A DNA stretch of 64,000 nucleotides from Syntrophus aciditrophicus SB. GTDB lineage: Bacteria > Desulfobacterota > Syntrophia > Syntrophales > Syntrophaceae. The notes below the pieces were generated by a model, which was not told the origin of the DNA, made no database searches, and worked only from the letters and a program-made list of their open reading frames with translations. The DNA lies in the NCBI RefSeq assembly GCF_000013405.1, contig NC_007759.1:1985001-2049000 (forward strand), in the 5' to 3' direction. Shown here piece by piece: positions 1 through 9,533 of the stretch; position 1 is the first letter of the stretch; the number at the start of each line of letters is the position of its first letter. The translations under genes were made by a program, and so were the position numbers.

Positions 1-733
1 AGAGCCCATCAGACAAACCATCCATTTTTTTAAAAATCCCGGCATTCTTCAGGGAATTCACAATACGGACGAATCCATTGTCAGCTTCGCCCGTTCCTGC
101 TTTGCCTTCGCGCTGGACCAGAAAATCGATCTCTGGTTCAGCACCAAAGACACGATCTCCAAAATCTATGATGGTCGATTTCGGGAGGTCTTCGCTCAGG
201 AATATGAAACATCCTGGAGGGAAGCTTTTCAAAACGCCGGCATTGAGTATTTTTTCACTTTGATTGACGACGCCGTCGCACGGATCATGAAATCGGAGGG
301 TGGCATCCTCTGGGCGCTTAAGAATTATGACGGAGACGTCATGTCGGACATGATCGCATCGGCGAACGGCAGTCTGGCCATGATGACTTCCGTCCTTGTT
401 TCGCCATCCGGTTATTTCGAATATGAAGCGGCCCACGGCACAGTGCAGAAACATTATTACAAGCATCTCAAGGGTGAGGAAACGTCCTCCAACTCCACGG
501 CGCTGATTTTTGCCTGGTCCGGAGGTCTTCGAAAACGCGGGGAACTCGATGCAACCCCCGACGTCGTTTTCTTTGCCGATCAACTGGAGGCGGCCACACT
601 GGAAACCATTGAATCAGGAATCATGACGGGAGATCTCCTTCTTGTCGCCGACCCCAACCCGGACAATCGCAAGGTTAATACGGAAAGCTTTATCGAGGCG
701 ATTGCCCTCAATCTGGACAGAAAACTGATTTAG
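1..733 (+). CDS. icd: NADP-type isocitrate dehydrogenase, 3' part (5' end outside window)
   Basis: Oxidative decarboxylation of isocitrate to 2-oxoglutarate in the cytoplasm. The frame is open from the window edge (first full codon at 2) and 243 residues are visible, roughly the C-terminal 60 percent of a type II, eukaryote-like homodimeric enzyme of about 410 residues. Recognisable blocks are KYDGRF-like (here IYDGRF), LIDD, MKSEGG, NYDGDV and AAHGTV followed by a basic pair and KG.ETS.N. In human IDH1 the segment after HGTV holds Arg and His that contact the NADP 2'-phosphate; here it reads HGTVQKH, so Arg is replaced by Lys and His is kept. NADP use is therefore likely but not certain. Followed by rlmN on the same strand after about 100 bp with no clear terminator between. 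Confidence 0.93.
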   Translation, partial: EPIRQTIHFFKNPGILQGIHNTDESIVSFARSCFAFALDQKIDLWFSTKDTISKIYDGRFREVFAQEYETSWREAFQNAGIEYFFTLIDDAVARIMKSEGGILWALKNYDGDVMSDMIASANGSLAMMTSVLVSPSGYFEYEAAHGTVQKHYYKHLKGEETSSNSTALIFAWSGGLRKRGELDATPDVVFFADQLEAATLETIESGIMTGDLLLVADPNPDNRKVNTESFIEAIALNLDRKLI

Positions 734-835
734 CTTTCCGTTTCTGACAATCCTGCGGAAAAATTCAGGAAAGCAAAGGCAAATCGGCCCTTATGCCGTC
801 GAGCGCCTTTTCACAATTTTTAAAGAAATTTGCAT

Positions 836-1876
836 ATGAATCGAATCAATATCAGAGATATGTCACTTGAAGAGATCGAGTCCTTTATTTCCAGTTTGGG
901 AAAGGAGAAATATCGGGCTCGACAGATCATGAAATGGCTTTACTCCCAGGGAGCAAAATCGTTCGACGAAATGACCACCCTGTCCAGGGCCGTCCGCGAC
1001 CAGTTGAATGAAATGGCCTGCATCACACTGCCGGAAATCGCCAGGGTTCAGCAATCATCCGACGGAACCAGGAAGATCCTCTTTCGACTGCAAGACAACA
1101 GCTTCATCGAAAGCGTCCTGATCCCCGGAAAACATAACTGGACCGCCTGCATCTCCACACAGGTCGGCTGCCATATGGGCTGCCGTTTCTGTTTCACCGC
1201 TCGACAGGGATTCCGGCGGAACCTTAAACCGTCGGAAATTACGGGCCAGTTGACGATGCTCCAGTTTTACCTTCCAGAAGGACCCGAGATCAAGAATATC
1301 GTCATGATGGGCATGGGGGAACCACTGGCAAATTACAGAAACACCCTCAAGGCCATCCGCATCATCACCTCGGATTACGGACTTGGCTTCTCCACCCGGA
1401 AAATTACCCTGTCCACCTCCGGCATCACTCCGATGATTGAACAACTGGGCCGTGATCTCTGTATTAATCTGGCCATATCCCTGAACGCCCCGACCGATTC
1501 CATACGGAGTGAACTCATGCCTGTCAACAGGAAATATCCGCTTGACCGGCTTCTTCAAGCCTGCCGGAATTATCCCATGCCAGGCCGCCGGATGCTGACC
1601 TTTGAATACATTCTCATCGATGGCGTAAATTCCTCACCAGCCCATGCAGAAATGCTCTGCCGGCTTTTGAAAGGCATCCGCTGCAAGCTGAATCTCATCC
1701 GCTTCAATGAGTTCCCTGATTGCCCCTTTAAAACGCCTTCCGAGGAAACAGTCCTCGCCTTTCAGCAGATTCTTGTCAAGCATCATTATACCGCCATCAT
1801 CCGCGCAAGTCGGGGGCGAGACATTCTTGCCGCTTGCGGCCAATTGAGCGGCAAAGCCCTTGAGGAGAAACTCTAA
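836..1876 (+). CDS. rlmN: 23S rRNA A2503 / tRNA A37 C2-methyltransferase
   Basis: Radical SAM enzyme that methylates C2 of A2503 in 23S rRNA and A37 in some tRNAs. About 346 residues, normal for the family. The CX3CX2C iron-sulphur motif lies at about residues 112-119 (CHMGCRFC), followed by the GMGEP motif, and the C-terminal catalytic cysteine that carries the transient methyl group is in RGRDILAACG near residue 334. A TTG at 830 would add two residues; I prefer the ATG at 836, which has a weak AAAGAA ribosome-binding site at suitable distance. Probably co-directional with the upstream isocitrate dehydrogenase by chance of position rather than function. Confidence 0.96.
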   Translation: MNRINIRDMSLEEIESFISSLGKEKYRARQIMKWLYSQGAKSFDEMTTLSRAVRDQLNEMACITLPEIARVQQSSDGTRKILFRLQDNSFIESVLIPGKHNWTACISTQVGCHMGCRFCFTARQGFRRNLKPSEITGQLTMLQFYLPEGPEIKNIVMMGMGEPLANYRNTLKAIRIITSDYGLGFSTRKITLSTSGITPMIEQLGRDLCINLAISLNAPTDSIRSELMPVNRKYPLDRLLQACRNYPMPGRRMLTFEYILIDGVNSSPAHAEMLCRLLKGIRCKLNLIRFNEFPDCPFKTPSEETVLAFQQILVKHHYTAIIRASRGRDILAACGQLSGKALEEKL

Positions 1877-2164
1877 AAAAGGTCCACGCAAAAATGCCCT
1901 TTTCAAACCCTACAATACAATTACAGAGGATTGAATTTATTCCCCGCGGCCTTCCCGGGTATTTCATTCTTCTGGCAAATTATCCGGAAAGGGAGGTTCT
2001 CAGGTCATTCGCAGCAGGATCCCGGCTTTTCCTTCGGAAAATCGGTTTTTTACGTCAGCTCCCTGATCGAATAGAAAAGAGAAAGCATAGACAAACAAAG
2101 AGGTGTTTCGGAAAGCCGGCAGAACGTTTAACGAAAAGGGCGCTTTGCTATGGAGGAGTAGAGA

Positions 2165-2776
2165 TTAGAAAGCGGGCAAGGCTGAAATATTGTGCTGAAA
2201 TGCCTGCATCACACGCCGGGTGAAATTACTGTAGGGTTCCCTGTTATTCGACAGCCTGCCTATTTTTTTCTTAGCCCGCGTTGGGCCGACATTGTAGGCA
2301 TATAAAGCCTTCCGGATGGATTTGAATTCATCAATCAGCTTTGATAGAAAATAGACGCCTATCCGGATGTTTGTTCTTGGATCAAAGAGATCCGAAGAGC
2401 CATTGTATGACATGTCGGTTTCCCTGGCGATCGCCTGAGCCGTCGCAGGCTTCAACTGCATCAGACCTCTGGAACCATCGGGCGAAATCGCGTCATGCCT
2501 GTAGCTGCTTTCCACCTCGATAAGGGCAAGAACAAGGCGATAATCCACATTGTTGTCCATAGCCGCTCTCTGAACCGTGTTTGCTAAATCATGCAGAGCC
2601 TCATGATCCAGCTCAACCCGCTTATTCTTCAAATACTGAGTAATCTGATGAACAGCGGATTGATCCGATTTCCCCTCTTTAGAATTTGCCTCCGCACAGG
2701 GAAAACCGGAGGTGATCAGGGAGATAACAGCAAGACATGACAAAACACTGAAAAATTTGTTTCTGTATTTTTTCAT
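2165..2776 (-). CDS. Lytic transglycosylase, SLT domain
   Basis: Periplasmic peptidoglycan-cleaving enzyme. A signal peptide (basic start, hydrophobic stretch to about residue 24, then Cys-Ala-Glu-Ala) precedes a helical spacer and a compact SLT/goose-lysozyme-like domain from about residue 75. The catalytic glutamate is E89 in the ALIEVES motif; SPDGSRGLMQL and the AYNVGPTRA motif complete the fold. At 203 residues it is a minimal MltE/EmtA-sized form without extra cell-wall-binding modules. Convergent with rlmN. No clear Shine-Dalgarno sequence precedes the ATG. Could be a housekeeping enzyme or one serving a cell-spanning machine; nothing in the neighbourhood decides this. Confidence 0.9.
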   Translation of the reverse strand: MKKYRNKFFSVLSCLAVISLITSGFPCAEANSKEGKSDQSAVHQITQYLKNKRVELDHEALHDLANTVQRAAMDNNVDYRLVLALIEVESSYRHDAISPDGSRGLMQLKPATAQAIARETDMSYNGSSDLFDPRTNIRIGVYFLSKLIDEFKSIRKALYAYNVGPTRAKKKIGRLSNNREPYSNFTRRVMQAFQHNISALPAF

Positions 2777-3008
2777 GGCGAAATGGTTAACATAAAAAAA
2801 TACATTATGTCAACCTTATTTCTTTTCAGTCAATTCCTTAGGTCAAGAAGGAAGACCATTCGATGGAGGCTAAAGCTATTATCCCTTGATTTTCAATTAG
2901 ATACGAATTTCTAATTTAAGCTGAACAAATCGGGCAATAAGATTTTCCTTAAGAATTAAGGATAAAGATTGATTATTGATCTGTCGGGAAAGTTATGGCT
3001 GCAAAGAC

Positions 3009-3788
3009 TTACTTCAGTGCGGATAATTCCTCTATTTTTCCTCTGGACTTCTCTGCCCATTCCGTATCCGGCGCCAGTTTCATTACTTGCTGAAATGCCG
3101 CTTCCGCCTTTTCCAGGTTTTTCTGCTCGATGTAGCACCGACCGAGCCAGTAATGCGATTCCGCCAGGGAAGGCATCAAGGCGATTGACTTCTGCAGATG
3201 TTTAAGCGCATCGGCTGTCCGTCCCTGAGCCAGGAGAACAATCCCCATATTTTTTTCAAGAAGGGGAAGATCAACCGTGTCCGGATCCTGAACGAGAGCC
3301 AGTTCATACTGTTTCAGGGCAGAACCATAATCCCCTTTTTTATAATAAGCCCACCCCATATTGTAATGGGCGTATGCAGGGGTATCATACAGGATATTGG
3401 ACAGGGCCTTTTCAAAAGCTTCTATGGCCTGATCCCATTTTTCCATGCTGCTGTAAATCACTCCGAGAAAGTTGTATGCTTCGGAGTAGTCGGTGTCCAG
3501 GTTCACGGCTTTTTTCAGCTCCGCTATGGCCAGTTGATTCAGCCCCTTTCCGTAGTAATAGGACACCGCCAGAGAATAATGGACCCGGGGATTTGGCTTT
3601 CCCAGTTTCTTCGCCTGCAGGAGCTCCTTCAGCGCGGAATTATATTTTCCCGACTGGATATAGGCATTTCCGATATTCATATGTATATCGGCCTGTTCCT
3701 GGTTCCAAGGGGATGTGGCACAGCCCGCAACCGAGATTATCAAACCAATCCATGCCCAAAGAGTAATTATCGATAATTTCCTGCTCAT
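3009..3788 (-). CDS. TPR-repeat lipoprotein, PilF/PilW-like
   Basis: Predicted outer-membrane lipoprotein of about 259 residues made almost entirely of tetratricopeptide repeats. The signal peptide ends in the lipobox SVAGC, after which six or so 34-residue TPR units follow, with typical W-A-G/Y-A-P positions such as YNFLGVIYSS and YNMGWAYYKKG. The layout matches PilF/PilW pilotins that help the type IV pilus secretin assemble, but no pilus genes are in the window, so the specific role is inference. I chose the ATG at 3788 (GGAG ten bases upstream and a signal peptide directly at the N-terminus) over a longer frame that starts at 3842. It follows the HD-domain gene on the same strand and probably shares its transcript. 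Confidence 0.85.
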   Translation of the reverse strand: MSRKLSIITLWAWIGLIISVAGCATSPWNQEQADIHMNIGNAYIQSGKYNSALKELLQAKKLGKPNPRVHYSLAVSYYYGKGLNQLAIAELKKAVNLDTDYSEAYNFLGVIYSSMEKWDQAIEAFEKALSNILYDTPAYAHYNMGWAYYKKGDYGSALKQYELALVQDPDTVDLPLLEKNMGIVLLAQGRTADALKHLQKSIALMPSLAESHYWLGRCYIEQKNLEKAEAAFQQVMKLAPDTEWAEKSRGKIEELSALK

Positions 3789-3855
3789 TGACGACCCGCT
3801 CCGTTCCTTTCCGGCAAAATGACTTGTCCTGCCTCCTGTCAAATATTATTCTTCT

Positions 3856-4452
3856 TCAGTCACCGCTGCCGGAATTCATCCTCCTGCTTCCGTTAATCCA
3901 CCATTCACCTTTATCCTTGAACCACCAGTCGGATGAATCCGTTTCCATGATTCGTCTCGCCGTTTCACGCGCATTTTCCGTGCAGAGGCGCTGAATGGCA
4001 AAGTCAATCCATTCCTTGCTGTATTTGTTGCCCAGATCCCCATATTCTTTCAGCTGAAGGATCAAGGCGAGCTGATCCGCATCCCCGGCAATCAGAGCCT
4101 CTCTTGTTTTTCTTTCATTGAACTCGTCGATGCAGGACTTGATATCAATCCCGAAGAAGAGTGTTTCCGTCAATTCTCGAACGGCTTTTTCCTCATCCAC
4201 AGTTACGTATTTTTTGTTGACATAATTCATGTCTCCCGTTCTGGCCTCGGGAAGATCATGAAAGAGGCACATTTTCAAGACCCTGGATTCATCGACATCC
4301 TTTTCCAGTTTACACAGGGTATATCCGATAAAGATCGTCCGCAGGATATGCTCCGCAACCGATTCACACCCCGATCCGAGGAACTGGAAACCGGTACGCG
4401 GTGTTTTCTGAAGCATGCCGACTTCGAACAAGAAATTAACAATATCCTTCAT
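3856..4452 (-). CDS. HD-domain phosphohydrolase (YfbR-like / HDDC2-like)
   Basis: Small metal-dependent phosphohydrolase of 198 residues in the HD_3 group, whose studied members hydrolyse 5'-deoxynucleotides. The metal ligands are visible as H in SVAEHI, the HD pair in CLFHDLPEARTGD and the distal Asp in AGDADQLA. Substrate cannot be read from sequence; YfbR-type 5'-nucleotidase activity is the best family guess. Its ATG lies one base after the stop of the upstream small gene, which indicates translational coupling, and an AAGGG sequence sits just before it. The tail is rich in Trp, Gly, Ser and Asn and is probably not part of the domain. Confidence 0.88.
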   Translation of the reverse strand: MKDIVNFLFEVGMLQKTPRTGFQFLGSGCESVAEHILRTIFIGYTLCKLEKDVDESRVLKMCLFHDLPEARTGDMNYVNKKYVTVDEEKAVRELTETLFFGIDIKSCIDEFNERKTREALIAGDADQLALILQLKEYGDLGNKYSKEWIDFAIQRLCTENARETARRIMETDSSDWWFKDKGEWWINGSRRMNSGSGD

Positions 4453-4453
4453 T

Positions 4454-4690
4454 CTAACCCTTCTTCAACATCTTTATCCGATTGGCCATCATTTCTGAAA
4501 TTTTCTTGATCTGCAGTTGCAAAGAGGCAATTCCTTCGGGTTTCATGGTCAATATTCTGTCAACCTGATCCTTCCAATGTTCGATAACGGCAATTTCATT
4601 CTCTCTTACTTTTTTATCAAATCTTGCCTGTACTTCTTTCAAAAAGGCTGCACGATCCTCCTGACTCACGCCGGACACCCCCTCCTCCAT
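4454..4690 (-). CDS. Small charged helical protein of unknown function
   Basis: A 78-residue protein with no recognised family. It is rich in Lys, Glu and hydrophobic heptad-like positions and is predicted to be helical, possibly a short coiled coil. Support for a real gene comes from tight coupling: its stop is one base from the ATG of the HD-domain gene. The start is uncertain. The ATG at 4690 has no ribosome-binding site, whereas a GGAGGAGGG run inside the first codons sits about eleven bases before a GTG at 4669, giving a 71-residue product; the shorter form may be the true one. Confidence 0.6.
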   Translation of the reverse strand: MEEGVSGVSQEDRAAFLKEVQARFDKKVRENEIAVIEHWKDQVDRILTMKPEGIASLQLQIKKISEMMANRIKMLKKG

Positions 4691-4951
4691 AAAAATAGGC
4701 CACTCTTAAATTTTCTAAATGAATCCCCAGCCATATGATCCCAGCTGTTGAATATAAGCTTAGAAAATTCCTCAATCTGCCGTCAGTTTCCCTATAACAT
4801 TTAAATAAATCTTGCAAACAAGAAGTTATGGACTCCATGGCTTCTGAAATTGACTTTTCCCGGTGTTTTCGATATGTACCTGCACTGTCTTGAATTTCAC
4901 GATCGATGCCGCCAGCGCGGATGTTCTTCGATCGCCGGTTGAGGGTCATTC

Positions 4952-6625
4952 ATGAAAAAGTCTTGCTCATTTTTGTGGTTTTTTTCCGTCTGGACGGTTC
5001 TGACACTATTCCCCCTCTCCAGATCCGAAGCAAGGGAAGACACGGCTCATCTGAATCTCCGGAAAACCGCGATTTATGGGGGAAACGTGGAAAAATACGT
5101 TGTCCAGCGGGGAGACAGCATCGACAAAATTGCTCAAAAATTTATCGGCAAATCTTCCCGTCGTTATTTGGTGATTAAACAACTGAATCCACAGCTGAAA
5201 AATCTCAACCGGATATATCCCGGGCAGCCCCTTGTTCTTCCTGGCAGGGTATCCGCTGAAAAAGAAGCGGTCTCATCGGCATCCCCTACGGAGGAGAAGG
5301 TTGTCTCCTACCAGGTAAAGAAGGGTGATTCCGTCACCCGGATTCTAAAGCGGCAACTCCACGTTAAAATGGTGGATTTACCTGAGGCCCTGAGGTTGGT
5401 CCAGCAGCTGAATCCTGGGATTTCTGACTTGAACCGCATCCGGACCGGGCAGACAATCCTGCTTCCCGCCGCCGATGTGATCAATTCCCCCCCCGGAATT
5501 GCTTCTCCGGAAAATCCTGAGAGCAACTCTTCGAAGATAGAGACTGAACGGAAACTCCTTGTTCCCCCCCAAAAAGAGATGAACCTTTTACGCCAACTGA
5601 TCAGCAGAAGCCATGGGACGCTGATCAGCAGAGGCAACTACTTTATCCCCCTGCCGGAAACGGGACGGATGACTCTCGACTGCAGCGCCATGCCGATTGT
5701 CGAGTTTGACGACGGCAGCACCGTTGTGCTGGATTTCGCGGACCGCGTACCGGCATCCCTGCAGAAACTCATTGAAATGAACTGGAAGAATTATCACATC
5801 GTCAAAGTCCGCTCTTCCTGGGACATATTTTTGATCTTTCAGTCGGCGATCAATGCCTCGGCTTCTTACACGGCTTCAAAATGTCTTAACCCTCTCATGC
5901 TGGAGAAAAAACCGCAGGTCATGATCGACCTCGACTGGCTTGTGACAAAGAAAAAACCTGTAGAAAACAAACCCCGTTTTCACGGCATCATCCTGGCCTC
6001 CGACAAATCGCAACTGCTTCCCGCGCGTTTCCATCAGTACGCATGGCGGAGTGGATACGAACTGACCCAGATCCTGAACGGGGAAGTTTCCTACAATTCC
6101 TCTGCGACTCAAAGCTCTCCCGTTTTTGAAGTACCATCCCTTGCGGCGGACAATCCAATGGACTTTACCTTTAACCTGCTGGTCCAACTGGGTTACTCCC
6201 CTCTGAAAAACCAGGAAGTGGAACTTTTCGACAAAGCCGGTGATGGCTTCCATCTTTCCGTAAAAGCGGATATCCTGTTGAGGACAGCTGAGCGGGAGCT
6301 CCTGATTTCCTCAAAGAAACTGTCGAAAGAGCTTGTTGAGATTCTCTCCCGGCGGCAAAAAGAGGTTGTTATCATCGACAGTGCACTCTCCAGAAACGAA
6401 GTCCTCAGTCGGATAATGTCAGTGCTTCACACCCCTTTTTCATCCGGTCAATATAAATTCTCTATCGCAGCAAAGGACGGCAGCAAGGCAATATTGACCA
6501 TTTCCCTGCCGGCCTTCAGAATTGACCGCCAGACCGGCCCTCTCTATCTGATTGATTATGATCTGGATGGAAATCTTTACACCCTGCTGCATGAGACGTG
6601 GAAACTGGAGATTGCGAGATATTGA
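4952..6625 (+). CDS. Exported protein with two LysM domains
   Basis: Secreted or periplasmic protein of 557 residues. A signal peptide (MKKSC start, hydrophobic core to about residue 24) is followed by two LysM peptidoglycan-binding repeats at about residues 47-97 and 117-175, each with the YxVxxGDS opening and an IxxGQxxxLP closing block. After a Ser/Pro-rich linker the remaining roughly 360 residues match no family I recognise; they read as mixed alpha/beta and contain no obvious catalytic motif. GAGGGT six bases before the ATG supports this start. The stop overlaps the likely TTG start of the next gene. The product probably anchors an unknown module to the cell wall. Confidence 0.85.
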   Translation: MKKSCSFLWFFSVWTVLTLFPLSRSEAREDTAHLNLRKTAIYGGNVEKYVVQRGDSIDKIAQKFIGKSSRRYLVIKQLNPQLKNLNRIYPGQPLVLPGRVSAEKEAVSSASPTEEKVVSYQVKKGDSVTRILKRQLHVKMVDLPEALRLVQQLNPGISDLNRIRTGQTILLPAADVINSPPGIASPENPESNSSKIETERKLLVPPQKEMNLLRQLISRSHGTLISRGNYFIPLPETGRMTLDCSAMPIVEFDDGSTVVLDFADRVPASLQKLIEMNWKNYHIVKVRSSWDIFLIFQSAINASASYTASKCLNPLMLEKKPQVMIDLDWLVTKKKPVENKPRFHGIILASDKSQLLPARFHQYAWRSGYELTQILNGEVSYNSSATQSSPVFEVPSLAADNPMDFTFNLLVQLGYSPLKNQEVELFDKAGDGFHLSVKADILLRTAERELLISSKKLSKELVEILSRRQKEVVIIDSALSRNEVLSRIMSVLHTPFSSGQYKFSIAAKDGSKAILTISLPAFRIDRQTGPLYLIDYDLDGNLYTLLHETWKLEIARY

Positions 6626-7599
6626 AAGTAAAAGGAATTGCCGTATTTTCCGGAGGGCTTGACAGCATTATTGCCGTAAAGGTCATTCAGGACCAGGGAA
6701 TCGAGGTTGTCGGCCTTACCTTTGAGACTCCGTTTTTCAGTTCCCGCAAGGCCCGCGACGCCGCCCGGAAAATCGGTCTGCCGCTGAAGGTCCTGGATAT
6801 CACGGAAGAACATCTGAAAATGTTGATGAATCCCCGATACGGCTATGGGAAAAATCTGAATCCCTGCATCGATTGCCACACCCTGATGCTGAAAATCGCC
6901 GGGGACAAGATGAGCGAGTTGGGCGCAGACTTTATCTTTACCGGAGAGGTTCTGGGGCAGCGTCCCATGTCCCAGGGGAAACAGATGCTCGGTGTTGTCG
7001 CGAAAAATTCCGGTTACGCCGATTACATCCTCAGGCCGTTATCGGCAAAGCTTCTCCCCGAGACAAAACCGGAAAGAGAAGGCAAGATCAACCGGGAGAT
7101 GCTGCTGGACATTCAGGGTCGGGGAAGAAAAATACAGATCAGCCTGGCCGAACACTACGGCATATCCGATTATGCCCCTCCGGCAGGGGGCTGTCTTCTT
7201 ACAGATCCGATGTTCACCAAAAGGCTCAGGGATCTCTTCGACCATAAAAAGGATTTTACGATCCGGGACATTGAACTTTTGAAATTCGGCCGGCATTTCC
7301 GGCTGGATGAAAAAACGAAGATCGTCGTTGGAAGAAACCGCGTTGACAACGAAGCGATTCAAAGGCTTACTGAAACGCGGGACATCACGGTTTACACGGT
7401 TTCATTCCGTGGTCCGACCGTCCTGATCCCCGATGGCGGAAACGCCGAAGTGCAGCAGTCTGCCGCCGCCCTTTGCGCCAGATACAGCGATGCCCCCAGG
7501 GATGAAAACGTGGCAGTAAACTGCGTCAGCGGCAACCAATCCTGGGAGATAGTCGTCACAGCGGCATCTCAGGAGAATATTTCCCGCTGGATGATCTGA
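6622..7599 (+). CDS. PP-loop ATPase, ThiI/MnmA-like tRNA-thiolation family
   Basis: Cytoplasmic adenylating enzyme of about 325 residues. The N-terminal PP-loop motif SGGLDS binds ATP, and a CxxC pair in NPCIDCH is typical of sulphur-transfer or iron-sulphur-dependent tRNA thiolases. A PAGGCLLT motif and a C-terminal domain found with this family follow. In deltaproteobacteria such proteins are often annotated as MnmA-like or 4-thiouridine synthases, but the exact tRNA position is not settled by sequence. I chose the TTG at 6622, which overlaps the stop of the LysM gene (TTGA) and matches family N-termini that begin just before the PP-loop; a GTG at 6598 would add eight residues. Confidence 0.82.
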   Translation: MKVKGIAVFSGGLDSIIAVKVIQDQGIEVVGLTFETPFFSSRKARDAARKIGLPLKVLDITEEHLKMLMNPRYGYGKNLNPCIDCHTLMLKIAGDKMSELGADFIFTGEVLGQRPMSQGKQMLGVVAKNSGYADYILRPLSAKLLPETKPEREGKINREMLLDIQGRGRKIQISLAEHYGISDYAPPAGGCLLTDPMFTKRLRDLFDHKKDFTIRDIELLKFGRHFRLDEKTKIVVGRNRVDNEAIQRLTETRDITVYTVSFRGPTVLIPDGGNAEVQQSAAALCARYSDAPRDENVAVNCVSGNQSWEIVVTAASQENISRWMI

Positions 7600-7770
7600 A
7601 ATTTAATCCGCTGCTCTTCTCGGATATTATTCTTTCAAGCTGATTCCCGACTCAAGATGATTTCGCGGCTGAGAAGGCCCCGGTTACGCTGGCGGCACAT
7701 AAGTTTATCAACGACCGTCGAGGCGCTCACGACGAACCCGCATGAATTGCGTCTTGATAAGAATTTGGAA

Positions 7771-9300
7771 TCACTGGTGTTGTGGTCTCAGGAGATCACC
7801 GACCGTCTTGACGGGATTGAAAGTTTCAAGGGGGATTTCAACCAGTACGGTATTCCAGTTGGCCATGGCGCCGTTCCATAAGCCCGGCAATTCCAGAGCC
7901 TGCAGATCCCTCCCCTTTTCCGTTTTTCTCGCAATGGAAATTGCCCTGGAGTTGACGAACCGCTTCAAGTCATATTTCCGCGACTGATAATCCCGAACGC
8001 CACAGACGAGATCCACCGGGTTAAAATGAGTTGCTGCCTTCCACAGGGAACGCTGCTGTTCGGATTTTCCGTCAATCTGTATTTCTTCGACAATCTGAAT
8101 GGACAGCAAGCCGCTTTCATCCTCCACCCAGAAGGGACCGCCACCCGGTTCACCCACGTTCCGGACGACCCCGCAAACCCGGAGGGGACGGTCAAGTTTG
8201 CTGAGAACCCGCTCACACCGTTCCGCCAGAGAACATTCAGAAAAACAGGCAGGGAATGAAACGGACAGCTCCCTTTCGCAGAATTCGACGATTTCTGCCA
8301 GTTTCTCCTCACTGACTTCGCCTACGGCAAGCAGGGCCGCATAATCAAAGATGTCTTTCTGAAGCTTGACCAGATACCCGCCCAGGATCTTTTTGTAAAG
8401 AATCGTCACCGGCTTCAGAGAATCGGGGACAACATTATCGATGTTCTTGATAAATACGATATCACCGTTCAACTGGTTCAGGTTTTCCAGCAGGGCTCCA
8501 TGACCTCCGGGTCGGAATACGAGGGAACCATCTTCGTTGCGGAAAGGCGCTCCGTTCAGATCGACGGCCAGCGTATTGGTATAGGCATGCTGGACGGAAA
8601 GGGACAGATCGAAAGACACCTTCAGGCGCTTTTCATAGGTCTCGATGATCTGTTTTAAAAAAGCGGCAACCGCCTTTTCATGTTCTGTTGAAACCGTAAA
8701 ATGGACGCGGCATTTTCCCGCGACATCCTTGACATAAAGCGCCGCTTCCACAAGATGTTCTTCAATGGCTGCCCGCGCACCTTCCGGAGATCGATGAAAC
8801 TTCAAAAGCGCTTTGGGAAGTTCCCCGTAAGCCAGTCCTGCCGGCGTCAATACATAAGACAGAATATCGCTGATTTTTCCGTCTCCCATGAGTTCTTCGA
8901 GGTTCTGTCCACTTTCGGAAACCACAGCCTGCAAGTCCTCAAAAAAGGCATATTTTTTCAGATCACTCAAAAAATCCACCTTCTGATCCGGATTCTCGAG
9001 TCCTCCGGCCTCCATGATGCGATACCAGTCCTTGAACATGCGGCTGGCCGCCCCCGAAGCAGGAACGAACTTGATCATCCGGCCGGCCTGTGCTCCCTGA
9101 TCATGGAGTTCAGCCAGGGCTTTACCCTCGTCCTCTTCAATCTTCCGGATCCCGTCGTTGAGTGTGCAGGGACGGTTCAATTTCAGAGGGACAGCCCCCT
9201 CTCTGAAAATCTGAATCTGTTCCATAACCTGTTCAACAGACAATCCCATAGAAGCAATCTGTTCTTTATCATTTTGAGAAAACACGTTTTCTGATGTCAT
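7771..9300 (-). CDS. DUF4301 family protein, function unknown
   Basis: A 509-residue cytoplasmic protein of the DUF4301 family, known from Bacteroidetes and deltaproteobacteria and without an assigned activity. Motifs include FVPASGAASRMFK, which resembles the phosphate-binding loop of sugar nucleotidyltransferases, and FRPGGHGALLENLN further on, also nucleotidyltransferase-like. I infer a nucleotide-binding or nucleotidyl-transfer role with low certainty. The ATG at 9300 has AAGGA nine bases upstream. It stands alone, convergent with the PP-loop gene and divergent from the hbd operon across a long gap. Confidence 0.85.
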   Translation of the reverse strand: MTSENVFSQNDKEQIASMGLSVEQVMEQIQIFREGAVPLKLNRPCTLNDGIRKIEEDEGKALAELHDQGAQAGRMIKFVPASGAASRMFKDWYRIMEAGGLENPDQKVDFLSDLKKYAFFEDLQAVVSESGQNLEELMGDGKISDILSYVLTPAGLAYGELPKALLKFHRSPEGARAAIEEHLVEAALYVKDVAGKCRVHFTVSTEHEKAVAAFLKQIIETYEKRLKVSFDLSLSVQHAYTNTLAVDLNGAPFRNEDGSLVFRPGGHGALLENLNQLNGDIVFIKNIDNVVPDSLKPVTILYKKILGGYLVKLQKDIFDYAALLAVGEVSEEKLAEIVEFCERELSVSFPACFSECSLAERCERVLSKLDRPLRVCGVVRNVGEPGGGPFWVEDESGLLSIQIVEEIQIDGKSEQQRSLWKAATHFNPVDLVCGVRDYQSRKYDLKRFVNSRAISIARKTEKGRDLQALELPGLWNGAMANWNTVLVEIPLETFNPVKTVGDLLRPQHQ

Positions 9301-9502
9301 CTTCCAAATTCCTTATGTGAGTTCATGAGCTGCCGATTACATAATGTTTGATTTCCGTGTTTGACTACAAGCCTGCTGAAGTCGTTCCCAGACCCCGCTC
9401 TCGCTTTTTCCATTTAAAAAAGTCCAGTTACGAGCCTGCGCGGAATCCATTTCCTTGATCCGTTATCCATGACGATTATTCAGACTGCCTGTAACACACA
9501 TT

Positions 9503-9533
9503 AAAAATCCGGATTTCATGATCCGGATTTTTT
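9503..9533. terminator. Bidirectional rho-independent terminator, orphan
   Basis: Stem of AAATCCGGAT and ATCCGGATTT with a six-base loop, flanked by A-run on the left and T-run on the right, so it can act on either strand. Neither flanking gene reads towards it: DUF4301 leaves to the left and hbd to the right. Confidence 0.75.

Noticed and set aside
1894-2223. A 109-codon plus-strand frame after rlmN
   Set aside because: No ribosome-binding site or family features, and it overlaps the lytic transglycosylase gene.
2786-2813. TTGACA on the minus strand upstream of the lytic transglycosylase
   Set aside because: No -10 hexamer at any acceptable spacing, and the predicted start would lie at the ATG itself.
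4617-4949. A 110-codon minus-strand frame upstream of the small protein at 4690
   Set aside because: Overlaps the better supported small gene out of frame, has no start signal and looks like random composition.
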